DNA of 43,616 nucleotides from CAYYJM01 sp964471755. Its GTDB lineage: Bacteria; Planctomycetota; Planctomycetia; Gemmatales; Gemmataceae. The notes beneath the pieces are model-generated. The model ran no database searches. It was not told the origin of the DNA and saw only the letters and a list, made by a program, of their open reading frames with translations. The position numbers were made by a program, and so were the translations under genes. Shown here piece after piece: positions 16,712 to 24,620 of this stretch. The first letter of the stretch is position 1, and each line of letters starts with the position of its first letter. The DNA is taken from the NCBI GenBank assembly GCA_964471755.1, contig CAYYJM010000019.1, positions 1 to 43,616 of the forward strand, written 5' to 3'.

Positions 16712-17301
16712 CGGCGCATCAGGTCGCGATTCTGGATCCGGTGGGTGGGATCCTCGGCCTTCTTGTCCTCAAGGATGTCGATTTCGCGAACGTCCTTGTA
16801 GCTGTCAGTCTCGTACCACTTCTTGTTCAGGCTGACCTGGCTAACGGCGGTGGCGTCCTGCTGGAGTTTCTGGAACTCCTGGAGAGAGACGCCCATTTTC
16901 TCGGCCATCTCGTCGGGCCGTGGCGGTCGGCCGAGAGAGGTTTCGAGCGACTTGCGCGCCTCTTCCATCTTGCTGGCCTTGCTGCGCACCAGACGCGGCA
17001 CCCAGTCCATGGTGCGCAGCTCGTCGAGCATCGCACCACGGATGCGCGGGACACAATAGGTCTCGAACTTGACGCCGCGTTCCAGGTCGAACGCCTCGAT
17101 CGCGTCCATCAGGCCAAAGACGCCCGCGCTGATCAGGTCGTCGAGTTCGACCCCATCAGGCAAACGCTTCCAGATCCGTTCCGCGTTGTAGCGAACCAGC
17201 GGCAAATATCGCTCGAGCAACTGGTTGCGAAGCTCCAGCGCCTGCGTTGCCCGGTACTCTTGCCAGACTTGCTGGACATCCACGTCCATCTGCGTAACCA
17301 T
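16708..17301 (-). CDS. N-terminal part (regions 1.2-3) of a split FliA/WhiG sigma factor
   Basis: A 197-residue protein that ends abruptly after NRDLMRR at a TGA. Region 2 has VWQEYRATQ, LPLVRYNAERIWKRLPDGVELDDLISAGVFGLMDAI (two joined motifs) and FETYCVPRIRGAMLDELR, with the -10-reading residues conserved. Region 3 has ARKSLETSLGRPPRPDEMAEKMGV. Region 4 is missing and lies in another frame at 16526-16711. FliA/WhiG factors are usually 240-260 residues, and the rejoined protein would be about 258. They drive motility or developmental genes. The ATG at 17301 has GGGAGGAG upstream; a longer frame to 17484 is leader. No anti-sigma partner is visible. Confidence 0.8.
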   Translation of the reverse strand: MVTQMDVDVQQVWQEYRATQALELRNQLLERYLPLVRYNAERIWKRLPDGVELDDLISAGVFGLMDAIEAFDLERGVKFETYCVPRIRGAMLDELRTMDWVPRLVRSKASKMEEARKSLETSLGRPPRPDEMAEKMGVSLQEFQKLQQDATAVSQVSLNKKWYETDSYKDVREIDILEDKKAEDPTHRIQNRDLMRR

Positions 17302-17869
17302 GGACTCCTCCCTGCAGGAAGGCACCTGCGCCGGCCGAGATCCGCGATGTCTCATCGGGATCGACCATCCGGCAGAGGGACCGCGGATCGCGTAGCGACC
17401 GCTGCGGTCCACGGGTTCTGGCAGGACTTCCCCCAGTCCTGCGAGACCCTTGCCGGAGGTCTTCTGGCCAGTTCCGTGCTGCAACCCGACCCCTCCGAAC
17501 CCTGCGGCTCACCGTTCCCTAGATCGACCGCACTCCAGCGAGGTCTGCACGAAAAGCGGCTTGAGTCGTTCTTTGCACTTTCATCATCCCGTCCCCCGAT
17601 CCGATCGCCCCCGAACGTATCGCCGACGTATCTGGAACAGCCGAGCGACGGACTGGCCGGGCCGAACGGGTCCAGCGGTTCCGGTGGAACCAGTCCAGAC
17701 ACGCCGGCTCGGCGGGCGTTTCCTGTCAGCTCGGTTGCTCAAGAGTGGGGCGGGATATAGCGCGAGAGGCTTCCGCTGTCAAGACAGCATGGAAAAGAAA
17801 AACGCCTCCGGAGTGGAACCCCTCCGGAGGCGTTGCACGGTTGCACGGATCGCGTCGTCCTGGTGACGC
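17302..17869. other. Non-coding interval upstream of the split sigma gene
   Basis: About 570 bases with no protein I can support. Open frames here lack ribosome sites and have arbitrary composition. The right part holds the terminator of the DHH gene (17793-17834). The left part should hold the promoter of the sigma gene, but no clear -35/-10 pair was found by eye. Confidence 0.6.
17793..17834 (-). terminator. Intrinsic terminator of the DHH phosphoesterase gene
   Basis: A perfect 13-bp stem (17801-17813 with 17822-17834, AACGCCTCCGGAG) with an 8-base loop, followed on the minus strand by TTTCTTTTCC. It lies 36 bases downstream of the stop at 17870. Confidence 0.9.
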
Positions 17870-18973
17870 TCAGGCACCCAGATTCTGAAGCATCTCGCGT
17901 CGAGATACCAGGCGCTGGCCGCGGCATTCCTCCATGCCGAGTTCACGGAGCAAGCGACGACGGAGTTCCTTCTGCAGCTGCTCCACTGCCGAGAGCGACT
18001 TGCTCGTTAGCGGGATCGCTCCGCCTGCTCGGCGATCGTGGCCGCCCGCTCGACCGAGTTGGCCGACCACCTTTTGCAGGATGGCCCCCGCGTTGGCATC
18101 CTCCACGGCGGCACGCATCGAGAGAATCATCTGCTTCTCGTGGACACCAACGCAGACGGCATAATCGACTTCCTCGAAGCGGATGAGGAAGTCGGCCACC
18201 TCGGCCACGATTTCCGGCTGAGGAATGTTACCCACCCAGCCAACGATCAACCGATCATAGATGAACGAGTGCTGCAATGCGTGGAGCAGACACTCGAAGT
18301 TGCGGGCCGGAACGCGTGCATTGCGAATCCGGGCCAGCAGGTTATGATCGGCTCGCGGATACAGATGAACCAGAACCTCGTCGTCCAGCGGACTGGCCTC
18401 GCGTGGATAACCGTTGACTTCGGTTTCCACGGCATAGAGCAGCCCCGTGGCCAGAAGCGGTGGAATGGCGACCTTCTGTTCCATCAGATACGAGGTGACG
18501 AGGGAGGCCGTCGCCCCGATGTCGGTTCGGACATCCACGAAGGGGATGCCGTCCAGATCGCCGCGGGTGCAGTGGTGGTCGATGACCGCCGTGGGGGACA
18601 CCGAGGCCGGCAGGGTGTGTCGGCCGGTATTCGGCTGACTATCCACCATGACGACCGTTTCGAGATCCTCCGGCTGCAACTGATGGATCGGGATCAGGGG
18701 GATGCCGATCAGATCGACCATCGCTCGGTTCTCCGCCCGAGAGATGCGCCCATCACAGGTGAGACGGGCCGGTCGGTGCAGCTGGCTTTCGACCAGATGG
18801 GCCAGACCCAACATCGACGCCAGGCTATCCGGATCCGGATGCACATGGGCCACGAGGGTCACGCTTCGCGCGCTGGCCAGGCTCTGCAAGAATTCATCGG
18901 AGCGAGTCCGGGCTGTCTTTCCGTTCCTGGGTTGACTACAACCCGACCCGCCATCGGCGCTTTTCCGCGCCAT
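17870..18973 (-). CDS. DHH/DHHA1 family phosphoesterase (NrnA-like)
   Basis: A 367-residue cytoplasmic protein. The DHH domain has HVHPDPDSLAS (about 43-53, in place of the common HxNPDGDAxGS), VMVDSQP (109-115) and the name-giving DHH at 132-134. The DHHA1 domain ends with GGHDRRAGG (310-318), the GGH...AGG nucleotide-binding motif. Relatives degrade short oligoribonucleotides or cyclic dinucleotide products (pGpG, pApA) and dephosphorylate pAp, using two metal ions. The exact substrate cannot be set. The ATG at 18973 has GGAGGG eleven bases upstream. It is monocistronic, with a clear promoter at 19026-19058 and a strong terminator. The motif change in the first metal site is worth noting but keeps both aspartates. 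Confidence 0.88.
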   Translation of the reverse strand: MARKSADGGSGCSQPRNGKTARTRSDEFLQSLASARSVTLVAHVHPDPDSLASMLGLAHLVESQLHRPARLTCDGRISRAENRAMVDLIGIPLIPIHQLQPEDLETVVMVDSQPNTGRHTLPASVSPTAVIDHHCTRGDLDGIPFVDVRTDIGATASLVTSYLMEQKVAIPPLLATGLLYAVETEVNGYPREASPLDDEVLVHLYPRADHNLLARIRNARVPARNFECLLHALQHSFIYDRLIVGWVGNIPQPEIVAEVADFLIRFEEVDYAVCVGVHEKQMILSMRAAVEDANAGAILQKVVGQLGRAGGHDRRAGGAIPLTSKSLSAVEQLQKELRRRLLRELGMEECRGQRLVSRREMLQNLGA

Positions 18974-19018
18974 ACGACTTAACCCTCCACAAGAGCAGCG
19001 GAACACCTTCCCTGGCAC

Positions 19019-19058
19019 TGTACAAATTATAAGACGGGTGGATCACCTTGTACAAGGT
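19019..19058 (-). promoter_or_regulatory. Promoter with paired TGTACA palindromes before the DHH gene
   Basis: Minus strand: perfect TATAAT (19026-19031) with a weak -35 (TTGTAC) 18 bases upstream, about 50 bases ahead of the ATG at 18973. A 14-base perfect palindrome, ACCTTGTACAAGGT (19045-19058), covers the -35 region. A second TGTACA (19019-19024) sits just downstream of the -10. The two TGTACA cores are 30 bases apart, roughly three helical turns. This arrangement suits a dimeric repressor, which is an inference. Confidence 0.5.
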
Positions 19059-19558
19059 TGGCACACCGTCTCCGGCATCGCTCCCCTCGCTCTCCGCGAG
19101 ATCGACCGCGGCCGGGTCTTCCGCCTTCCCGGGTCGAAATCCCTTCGACCTCACCACTCTCGGGGACACTGGTTAACATGGCCAGTCCCGGGATCCGCTC
19201 CCACTGTTCCGGTCAGACCGGCAGCACCCCCCAGGTGCGGCAACCGGACCAGGTCCCCTTCTACCCGTATGGTCTCCTTCTTGCCGACGCAACACAAGTC
19301 CACTTGATCACCCAGAGCATCAGCGAACCGGCTCGATTCCATCCTCACAACGGTTTTCTTGCCGTTGTCGGGACACCACCTCGCGCTACAATGCTCTCGC
19401 CGGAGGTTCGCGAGAACCCTCGGCAGGCCCGGGCACCGTCCTGATTCCCTCGCTGATCGGCCTCCGCTGGCGGTGTTCGGGTCCCTTTCCTCTCCTGTAC
19501 GGTCGTTCATGCTCGACGATGGAGCTATTGTCCCGAGAAAACTACCACTTCGCAAGCC
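19059..19558. other. Non-coding interval, no gene seen
   Basis: About 500 bases between the DHH promoter and the end of the O-antigen-ligase-like gene. A 134-codon open frame (19151-19555, minus) lacks recognisable protein features and a ribosome site. No terminator or repeat is clear by eye. Confidence 0.55.
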
Positions 19559-21943
19559 TCAAGATTCCGCTTCTTTTCCCGACCAGCTCCGAAGCTGGGA
19601 ACGTTGCTGGTCCGATAAACTGTGCGGCCGTTTCCAGTTCTGAGCGTCCAGGTCCAGGGCGATCCGGGCGGCCTCACGGCACGCCTTCACGTCGTTCGCC
19701 TGCGAGTATTCCCGGGCGATCTGGTAGGCCAGGACGGCGTCGGTCGGGTCGTATTTCTGCAACCGCTCGTACGCCTGGGCCGCCAGTCGGTGCTGTTCCT
19801 GAATCCGCTGGCGATTCTTCTGGAAGTCCGGATCGGATCGGTCGCGGAGTTCCAGGAAGACGGCGTAGGCCAGGCCGGCATAGAGACCGGGTCGTGGCGA
19901 CGGAGCCAGACGCTGGGCGAACAGGTTGCGCAGATCCGCCTCGGCCCGGTAGCCGTCCCAGCTGGCCGGGTCGCGTTCCTGGGCGACGCGCGTCCAGGCG
20001 ATGGCGTTTCGGCTCAGCCGCTCGTCGTCGGGCGTCAGGAACCAGAGTTGGGCCAGCGACTGGGCAATATGGATGGGGATACGCGGGTTCCAGCGCTCCA
20101 GGGCGTTCGCTTCCTGCAAGGGGCGAAGGATGTGTTCCTCGATGTATCGGTACGGTGCCGGCGGCTGGCCCGGCACGGTCTGCGCGGGGAAGCGGACCTT
20201 CAGGAGTTCCCGGTTGCGCAGGGTGGCATCGCGAACCAGAGTCGTGGCGTAGGTCGTCGGATAGAAGACGCCGACGAGGTAGGCCATCAGCAGGCCGGCG
20301 AAGATCGGCAGCGGAGCGGTGCTTGCCACGGCGGGATACTGCTCGGCCAGGGCGACCGGTCGGGGCAGCGGCGAGTTCAGGGCGAGGGCCATGGCCGCTA
20401 GCATCATGCCGACGACCGATGGGTAACCGATGCCGCCCGAGACGAGCAGGTTCGCCAGCAGGGCGGCGACTCCCACGCTGAGGACCAGAGCCCGTAGCCG
20501 CGCCGGCCAGAGGAGTTGCTCGAACAGGGCGAACGCGACGAACCAGATGATCGAGCGGCCGCCCGCGACGATGGCCTCGTTGATGATCTCCGGCGACTCC
20601 AGCCCGACGACGTGCAGGGTGAACCCGATCAGCAGACCAATCGCCCCGCCGACGTAGAACTCCCAGCGTACCGACGGTTGGCCGGGCGGCGCGGTCGGCT
20701 CGGGTGCGGCGTCCGATTCAACGAGCTTTTCCGGTGGCTCGACGAGAAGTCGGCGTTGCGACCAGGCGAAGGCCCCCAGGACGATCAGCAGGCCGGCCAG
20801 GCCGAGCAGGCCAGTCGTCACCCACTGTTCGAGGAAGAGGTTGTGCGGATCCTTGACCTTCTCCAGGGCCGTCGGAGCCATGTAGCGCGGATAGTAGGTG
20901 CTGAAGTTGCCCGCGCCGACGCCGAGGAGCGGATGGTCGCGGACCATCTTCAGGGTGGCGCTCCAGTAGTCGAGCCGGTAGGCGGCCGTGTCGGTGGTCT
21001 TGCTGAGGCCGCGCGTGACGGCGCTGGCCTGGATCAGGCCGTAGCCGAGAGCGACCACGGCGAGCAGACCGACGAGCAGGTAGATCGGATTGGCCGCCAG
21101 CCAGCGGCGGGCGAGGATCGCGCCGGCGAGGCCCACGACGGCGATCAGGCCGAGCATGGCTCCCCGGCTATGCGTCAGGTACAGGGCTCCCAGGCCGATG
21201 ACGGCCAGGGCGAGAACCACGAGGCGCTGCCAGTATGGCCGATTCTGTCGGCGAGCGAGCCAGGCGGCCCCGAACAGAGCGGGGATGAACAGGACCAGGT
21301 AGCCGGCGAAGCTGTTGGGGTGGGCGAAGGTGCCGAAGGCGTGGCCGGCCTCGGCCCGCTGACGAAAGGCCGCACGGGTGGCTGAATCCAGATTCGGAGC
21401 GAAGCCCTCCTGGCGAGTCTGCTCGGCCAGCACGGGCAACTCGACAGAGGTCTGGTAGGCGGCGTAGATGGAGAGGGCGACGACCGTCGCCAGGAGGGCG
21501 GCGAAGAAGCCGCGCTGCTCGGCCGGATCGATGGCCAACTGCCGCAGGGTCGTGAAGCCGATCAGCAGGACGAACCATTCCCAGGCGGTCAGCCAGGCGG
21601 CATGCTTGTTCAGGGCGACGTTGATGCTGGCGAAGGCGGCGACGACGATCACCACCAGGCCGATCTCGACGAGGCCGGCATACCAGCGGCTCTGCTTCGT
21701 CCAGAAGCGCCAGCCGGCCCAGGCGGCGGCGACGCAGAGAGTGAGCAGGCTCAGAACCAGGCTACCGGGGTCGGAGAAGGACGAACTGAAGGCGGGATCT
21801 TCGCCCAGGACCAGAGGCCGTGCGACGAGCAGGGCGGTCATGACGACGAGGATCGAACGGCGCAGCAGATCCTGGCCGTAGCCGACGGGGTACGTCGCGG
21901 CAGCGGGAGGAGACTCCGAGGATTCGGGAGCGGAGGCCGGCAT
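19559..21943 (-). CDS. O-antigen ligase/polymerase-like membrane protein with C-terminal helical repeats
   Basis: A 794-residue protein. About 12 membrane segments occupy residues 25-580. The region around 245-330 has the Wzy_C/WaaL pattern: THSRGAMLGL, then a large periplasmic loop with DYWSATLKMVRDHPLLGVGAGNF and DPHNLFLEQWVTTGLLGL (each quoted in part), including the conserved histidine of PHN. The last 200 or so residues are soluble and helical, probably TPR-like (RIQEQHRLAAQAYERLQKYDPTDAVLAYQIA). Such proteins join or polymerise lipid-linked glycans on the outer face of the membrane. It follows the sugar-phosphate transferase gene by 36 bases, so the two form a surface glycan unit. Class is confident; the product glycan is unknown. 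Confidence 0.85.
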   Translation of the reverse strand: MPASAPESSESPPAAATYPVGYGQDLLRRSILVVMTALLVARPLVLGEDPAFSSSFSDPGSLVLSLLTLCVAAAWAGWRFWTKQSRWYAGLVEIGLVVIVVAAFASINVALNKHAAWLTAWEWFVLLIGFTTLRQLAIDPAEQRGFFAALLATVVALSIYAAYQTSVELPVLAEQTRQEGFAPNLDSATRAAFRQRAEAGHAFGTFAHPNSFAGYLVLFIPALFGAAWLARRQNRPYWQRLVVLALAVIGLGALYLTHSRGAMLGLIAVVGLAGAILARRWLAANPIYLLVGLLAVVALGYGLIQASAVTRGLSKTTDTAAYRLDYWSATLKMVRDHPLLGVGAGNFSTYYPRYMAPTALEKVKDPHNLFLEQWVTTGLLGLAGLLIVLGAFAWSQRRLLVEPPEKLVESDAAPEPTAPPGQPSVRWEFYVGGAIGLLIGFTLHVVGLESPEIINEAIVAGGRSIIWFVAFALFEQLLWPARLRALVLSVGVAALLANLLVSGGIGYPSVVGMMLAAMALALNSPLPRPVALAEQYPAVASTAPLPIFAGLLMAYLVGVFYPTTYATTLVRDATLRNRELLKVRFPAQTVPGQPPAPYRYIEEHILRPLQEANALERWNPRIPIHIAQSLAQLWFLTPDDERLSRNAIAWTRVAQERDPASWDGYRAEADLRNLFAQRLAPSPRPGLYAGLAYAVFLELRDRSDPDFQKNRQRIQEQHRLAAQAYERLQKYDPTDAVLAYQIAREYSQANDVKACREAARIALDLDAQNWKRPHSLSDQQRSQLRSWSGKEAES

Positions 21944-21979
21944 GGCGGCCTCGTGCTTCTGACGACGGCGACTCGTGGC

Positions 21980-22615
21980 TCAACTCCTGCAACCGGGTTC
22001 GCGATTCCGTTCGCGCGTTTGCCGACGCCGAACCAGGTACTCGTACCAGGCCAGCGACAGCCACCCCAGGACACCGAACAGCGCCACGACGAGCGCCGCC
22101 TCCAGGGGCCAGGTATAGACTAGCACGCCAACCGCCCCGCTGGCCAGTCCCAGGCCATGAATCCACGCCACTGCCGCCGGCTTCGACCAGCCGCGATCCG
22201 TGATTCGGTGAGACAGATGTTGCCGATCGGGATGGAACGGACTGCGTCCCTGGGCCAGGCGGATGAGGACGACGGAGGTCATGTCGTAGAGCGGCACGGC
22301 ACAGATGAAGAGGACGCCGAGCAGGTGCTGAAGAAGGCGAGCCGGGACCGTCAGCGACCGGAGATCAGCGGCGAGCGCCTGCAATCCAAATAGTCCCACG
22401 AGCAGGCCGAGCAAGGTGCTGCCGGCATCGCCCATGAAGATGCGCGCGGGCGGGAAGTTGTGAACGAGAAAGCCGGCGATCGCGCCGAGGGTGAGCAGTT
22501 CCAGGCGGCCGGCCACACCCCATTGCGGCCCGAAGCGGAGAACGGCGAGCATCAGGAAAGCGAGGGTGCAGATCCAGGCGGTGCCGGCGGACAGGGCGTC
22601 CGCTGCCACGTTCAA
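21980..22615 (-). CDS. C-terminal half of a WecA/MraY-like sugar-phosphate transferase (gap-broken)
   Basis: Some 211 codons encoding about six membrane segments. It contains ALSAGTAWI, the continuation of the (N)MDGLSAG motif, then FLVHNFPPARIFMGDAGSTLLG, the HNFxPAxIFMGDxGS motif that holds catalytic aspartate and metal ligands. The protein moves a sugar-1-phosphate from a UDP-sugar to undecaprenyl phosphate, the first step in surface glycan synthesis. Homology begins only at about 22605; upstream bases up to the Ns do not resemble the family. The ATG at 22615 is therefore not a true start. With the fragment at 22731-23168 this makes one gene interrupted by an assembly gap. Confidence 0.8.
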   Translation of the reverse strand: MNVAADALSAGTAWICTLAFLMLAVLRFGPQWGVAGRLELLTLGAIAGFLVHNFPPARIFMGDAGSTLLGLLVGLFGLQALAADLRSLTVPARLLQHLLGVLFICAVPLYDMTSVVLIRLAQGRSPFHPDRQHLSHRITDRGWSKPAAVAWIHGLGLASGAVGVLVYTWPLEAALVVALFGVLGWLSLAWYEYLVRRRQTRERNREPGCRS

Positions 22616-22730
22616 CGGCCATCCTCAGCGCCGGACCATGGATTTCTTCAAGATGTATGCGCCCACACACGGGCGAAGTGACCTCACCCCGCTTGGGCCG
22701 ATGCGTGTGCGCTTGAAGGTNNNNNNNNNN
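22616..22730. other. Assembly gap and adjoining unmatched sequence
   Basis: Ten Ns at 22721-22730 mark a scaffold join. The 100 or so bases to their left do not continue the transferase reading frame and do not look like the family. They may be a poor contig end or the edge of an unresolved insertion. True gap length is unknown. Confidence 0.9.
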
Positions 22731-23168
22731 GTTGTCGAGCAGGTTGAAGGCGTTGATCAGGGCGACGAGCCAGAAGCCGGCCAGGAAGCGGACTCCCGGG
22801 AAGGCGAGCAGCGGCGCGTTCCAGACGATCACCGTGGCGACCAGGGCCTGAACGCCGAGGCGGAGCCACCAGGGCAGGGGGCGAAGGTCATCGACCAGGC
22901 CAAGCAGAACGATGACACCTGCCAGACCGAGAAGGGTTGAGAACGGCAAGAAGTCGAAGGTCGTCGGAAGCCACGGAAAGGCGAGAACGAGGGCGGCGAA
23001 GATGGCCAGACCGCCGGCGCGCGGCGTCGGTGTTGTGTGGACCTTACGCGGGTCGGGCCGATCCATCAGGCCGAGACGCGGGGCAAGGCGGCGCAGCAGG
23101 CCCGTCAGCACGACGGCGAGGACGAATGGCACGACGAGAGCGAGGATCTCAGGGGGCCAGAGCATCAT
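22731..23168 (-). CDS. N-terminal half of a WecA/MraY-like sugar-phosphate transferase (gap-broken)
   Basis: About 146 codons before the run of Ns. Four to five membrane segments carry DRPDPRKVHTTPTPRAGGLAIF, quoted as two motifs: the DxPxxRKxH and PxxGG signatures of the polyprenyl-phosphate HexNAc-1-phosphate transferase family. GLVDDLRPL follows (the DDxx catalytic pair), and the fragment ends at NAFNLLDN, right where NMDGL should follow. The start is one of two adjacent ATGs (23168 or 23165). Either overlaps the end of the DUF4416 gene by about 20 bases, so translation is probably coupled. The gene order DUF4416, transferase, O-antigen-ligase-like protein suggests a single operon. Confidence 0.82.
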
Positions 23169-23724
23169 CCTCGGCCTCCGTCGCGTGCCAGTCGGCCAGA
23201 CGCTGGCGGTAGTCGTTCCGGGCCTGGCGCAGGAAGTCGATGACGGCCGGCAGGCGGTAGTCGGCGTAGGTCCACGGACACGGCTGCCAGGCACCATCAC
23301 GATACTGAAGCGTGATCTCGGCGAAGATGCCGTCACGGAGGTAGATGCGATGCGCCTGATCCTTCGTCGTGGCCAGGACGAACTTGGCCAGGCCGAGCAG
23401 ACCCGGATCGAGGTTCACCGGACGTTCCGCCGGGTAGCGTGCGCTGTCGGCCGCGTCTCGCTCCAGGGCGTTGGTCAGCGTCTTGAGCCCTGACAGGCTG
23501 TCCGGTGGCGCGAGCCGGCTGAACGTCCAGAGTTGCTTGTTCAGGCCCGGACCCATGCTCTGCTCGTAGTAGCTCGTCTGCTCAAACGGATACACGGGGC
23601 TCACCAGGACGATCGGTCCGAGACGCTGGACCAGTTCCAGCTGAGCCCGGGCGAGTGCCTCGGGGAATCGGCTAAAGGCGGCGATGACAAGCTGCTCCGG
23701 TGGCACCACACGCGGCGCGCCCAT
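23149..23724 (-). CDS. DUF4416 family protein
   Basis: A 191-residue soluble protein that matches the DUF4416 pattern known from planctomycetes and deltaproteobacteria. It has VVPPEQLVIAAF at the start, then LGPIVLVSPVYPFEQTSYYEQSMG (in part), LWTFSRLAPPDSL, RPVNLDPGLLGLAKFVLATTKD (in part), HRIYLRDGIFAEITL and PWTYADYRLP. Such proteins are about 180 residues; no biochemical role is established. It overlaps the start of the sugar-phosphate transferase gene by about 20 bases and starts 16 bases after the DUF4058 stop. This suggests an operon, but says little about function because DUF4416 genes occur in many contexts. Confidence 0.85.
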   Translation of the reverse strand: MGAPRVVPPEQLVIAAFSRFPEALARAQLELVQRLGPIVLVSPVYPFEQTSYYEQSMGPGLNKQLWTFSRLAPPDSLSGLKTLTNALERDAADSARYPAERPVNLDPGLLGLAKFVLATTKDQAHRIYLRDGIFAEITLQYRDGAWQPCPWTYADYRLPAVIDFLRQARNDYRQRLADWHATEAEDDALAP

Positions 23725-23740
23725 GAGACTCTCCCGCCGT

Positions 23741-24445
23741 TCAGGCGTCGCGGAACCGGGCCACCTTCAGAAGCTGGTCGATCCACAGGCGATCGCTGTC
23801 GCGCACGGGCGTCTTCGTCGGCCGGGTGTAATCGACGCGGTTGGCGAAGCCGCCCTGGTCGTAAGCCCGGTTGAAGACGATCTCGAGATCGACGACCAGG
23901 TCGCGATCGTTACGGCCCAGGGGGAGTTTGAACCGGGGCAGCGGCTTCGCCAGCGGGACCGAGTAGACCTCGACCTTCGGCGGCGGACCACCCCGGACCA
24001 CGGTAACGGAATAGTCGTGAGCGGGGCTCACCGTGCCGCCCGGTTGGTCGGCACCACCGCTCAGCAAGGGCGTTCCCTCGATGAGCAGATCGATGTCGAT
24101 GACGCTGGCCCCGGCCTGGCGTGCGGCCTCGCGGAAGGCGAGGTACTCCTGCCGGCCGCGCTGCGTCGTCCGGTTAGTGGGGGCGACGAGGTTGATCAGC
24201 GTGGTCGGGCGACTATCAGCACGGAGGCGGATCTCGACGTATTCCTCGTGGTGTTCCTCGCGAGTAATCGAGGTGAACAGGGCCTGCTCGGTGACGTAGG
24301 ACCGCGTGCCGACGCGGGCCCGGTAGCGATCGACGAGATTGGGCAGGAGCAGGTGGTAGAGGGACATCGCCAGGTGATGGTGAAACGTCGGCCAGTTCGC
24401 TTCCTCTTCGAGATACGGGTCCATTCCAGGGAATGGGCATGGCAT
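23741..24445 (-). CDS. DUF4058 family protein
   Basis: A 234-residue protein with the DUF4058 N-terminal signature PFPGMDPYLE and HHHLAMSLYHLLLPNL shortly after. Then RSYVTEQALFTSI, VEIRLRADSRPTTLINLVAPTNR (in part), and the predicted nuclease-like core IDIDLLIEGTPL. The family is common in planctomycetes and cyanobacteria and is uncharacterised. Its alternating beta strands around 'VEIRxxxxxxxxTxIExxSPxNK' have led to comparison with PD-(D/E)XK folds, which I take only as a possibility. It starts at the ATG at 24445 and lies 16 bases before DUF4416 on the same strand, so the two are probably co-transcribed. Confidence 0.87.
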   Translation of the reverse strand: MPCPFPGMDPYLEEEANWPTFHHHLAMSLYHLLLPNLVDRYRARVGTRSYVTEQALFTSITREEHHEEYVEIRLRADSRPTTLINLVAPTNRTTQRGRQEYLAFREAARQAGASVIDIDLLIEGTPLLSGGADQPGGTVSPAHDYSVTVVRGGPPPKVEVYSVPLAKPLPRFKLPLGRNDRDLVVDLEIVFNRAYDQGGFANRVDYTRPTKTPVRDSDRLWIDQLLKVARFRDA

Positions 24446-24620
24446 GTTGAGTTACTCCGTGAGCCGATCCGCGCCGGTGATAGCTGCCCAGGATTGCAGG
24501 ATTATACCACTGTCGATGGGGACTTGGCGAGGGCGCAGAGCGGGAGATCCCGGCTTTCCTGGTCGGCGTGAGCGGAACTGCTCTGCTCCGCCGACCTTGT
24601 GTCGAACGGCACGCGTAGTT

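Noticed and set aside
19151..19555. 134-codon minus-strand open frame in a gene-free interval
   Set aside because: No ribosome site, no family resemblance, and composition like translated non-coding DNA.
22616..22720. Short open frame (MDFFKMYAPTHGR...) next to the assembly gap as a gene fragment
   Set aside because: Too short, no family match, and lies in suspect contig-end sequence.
24561..24596. Hairpin after the propeller gene as an intrinsic terminator
   Set aside because: The arms are only 8 bp without interruption, with a large internal loop, and no T tract follows on the minus strand.
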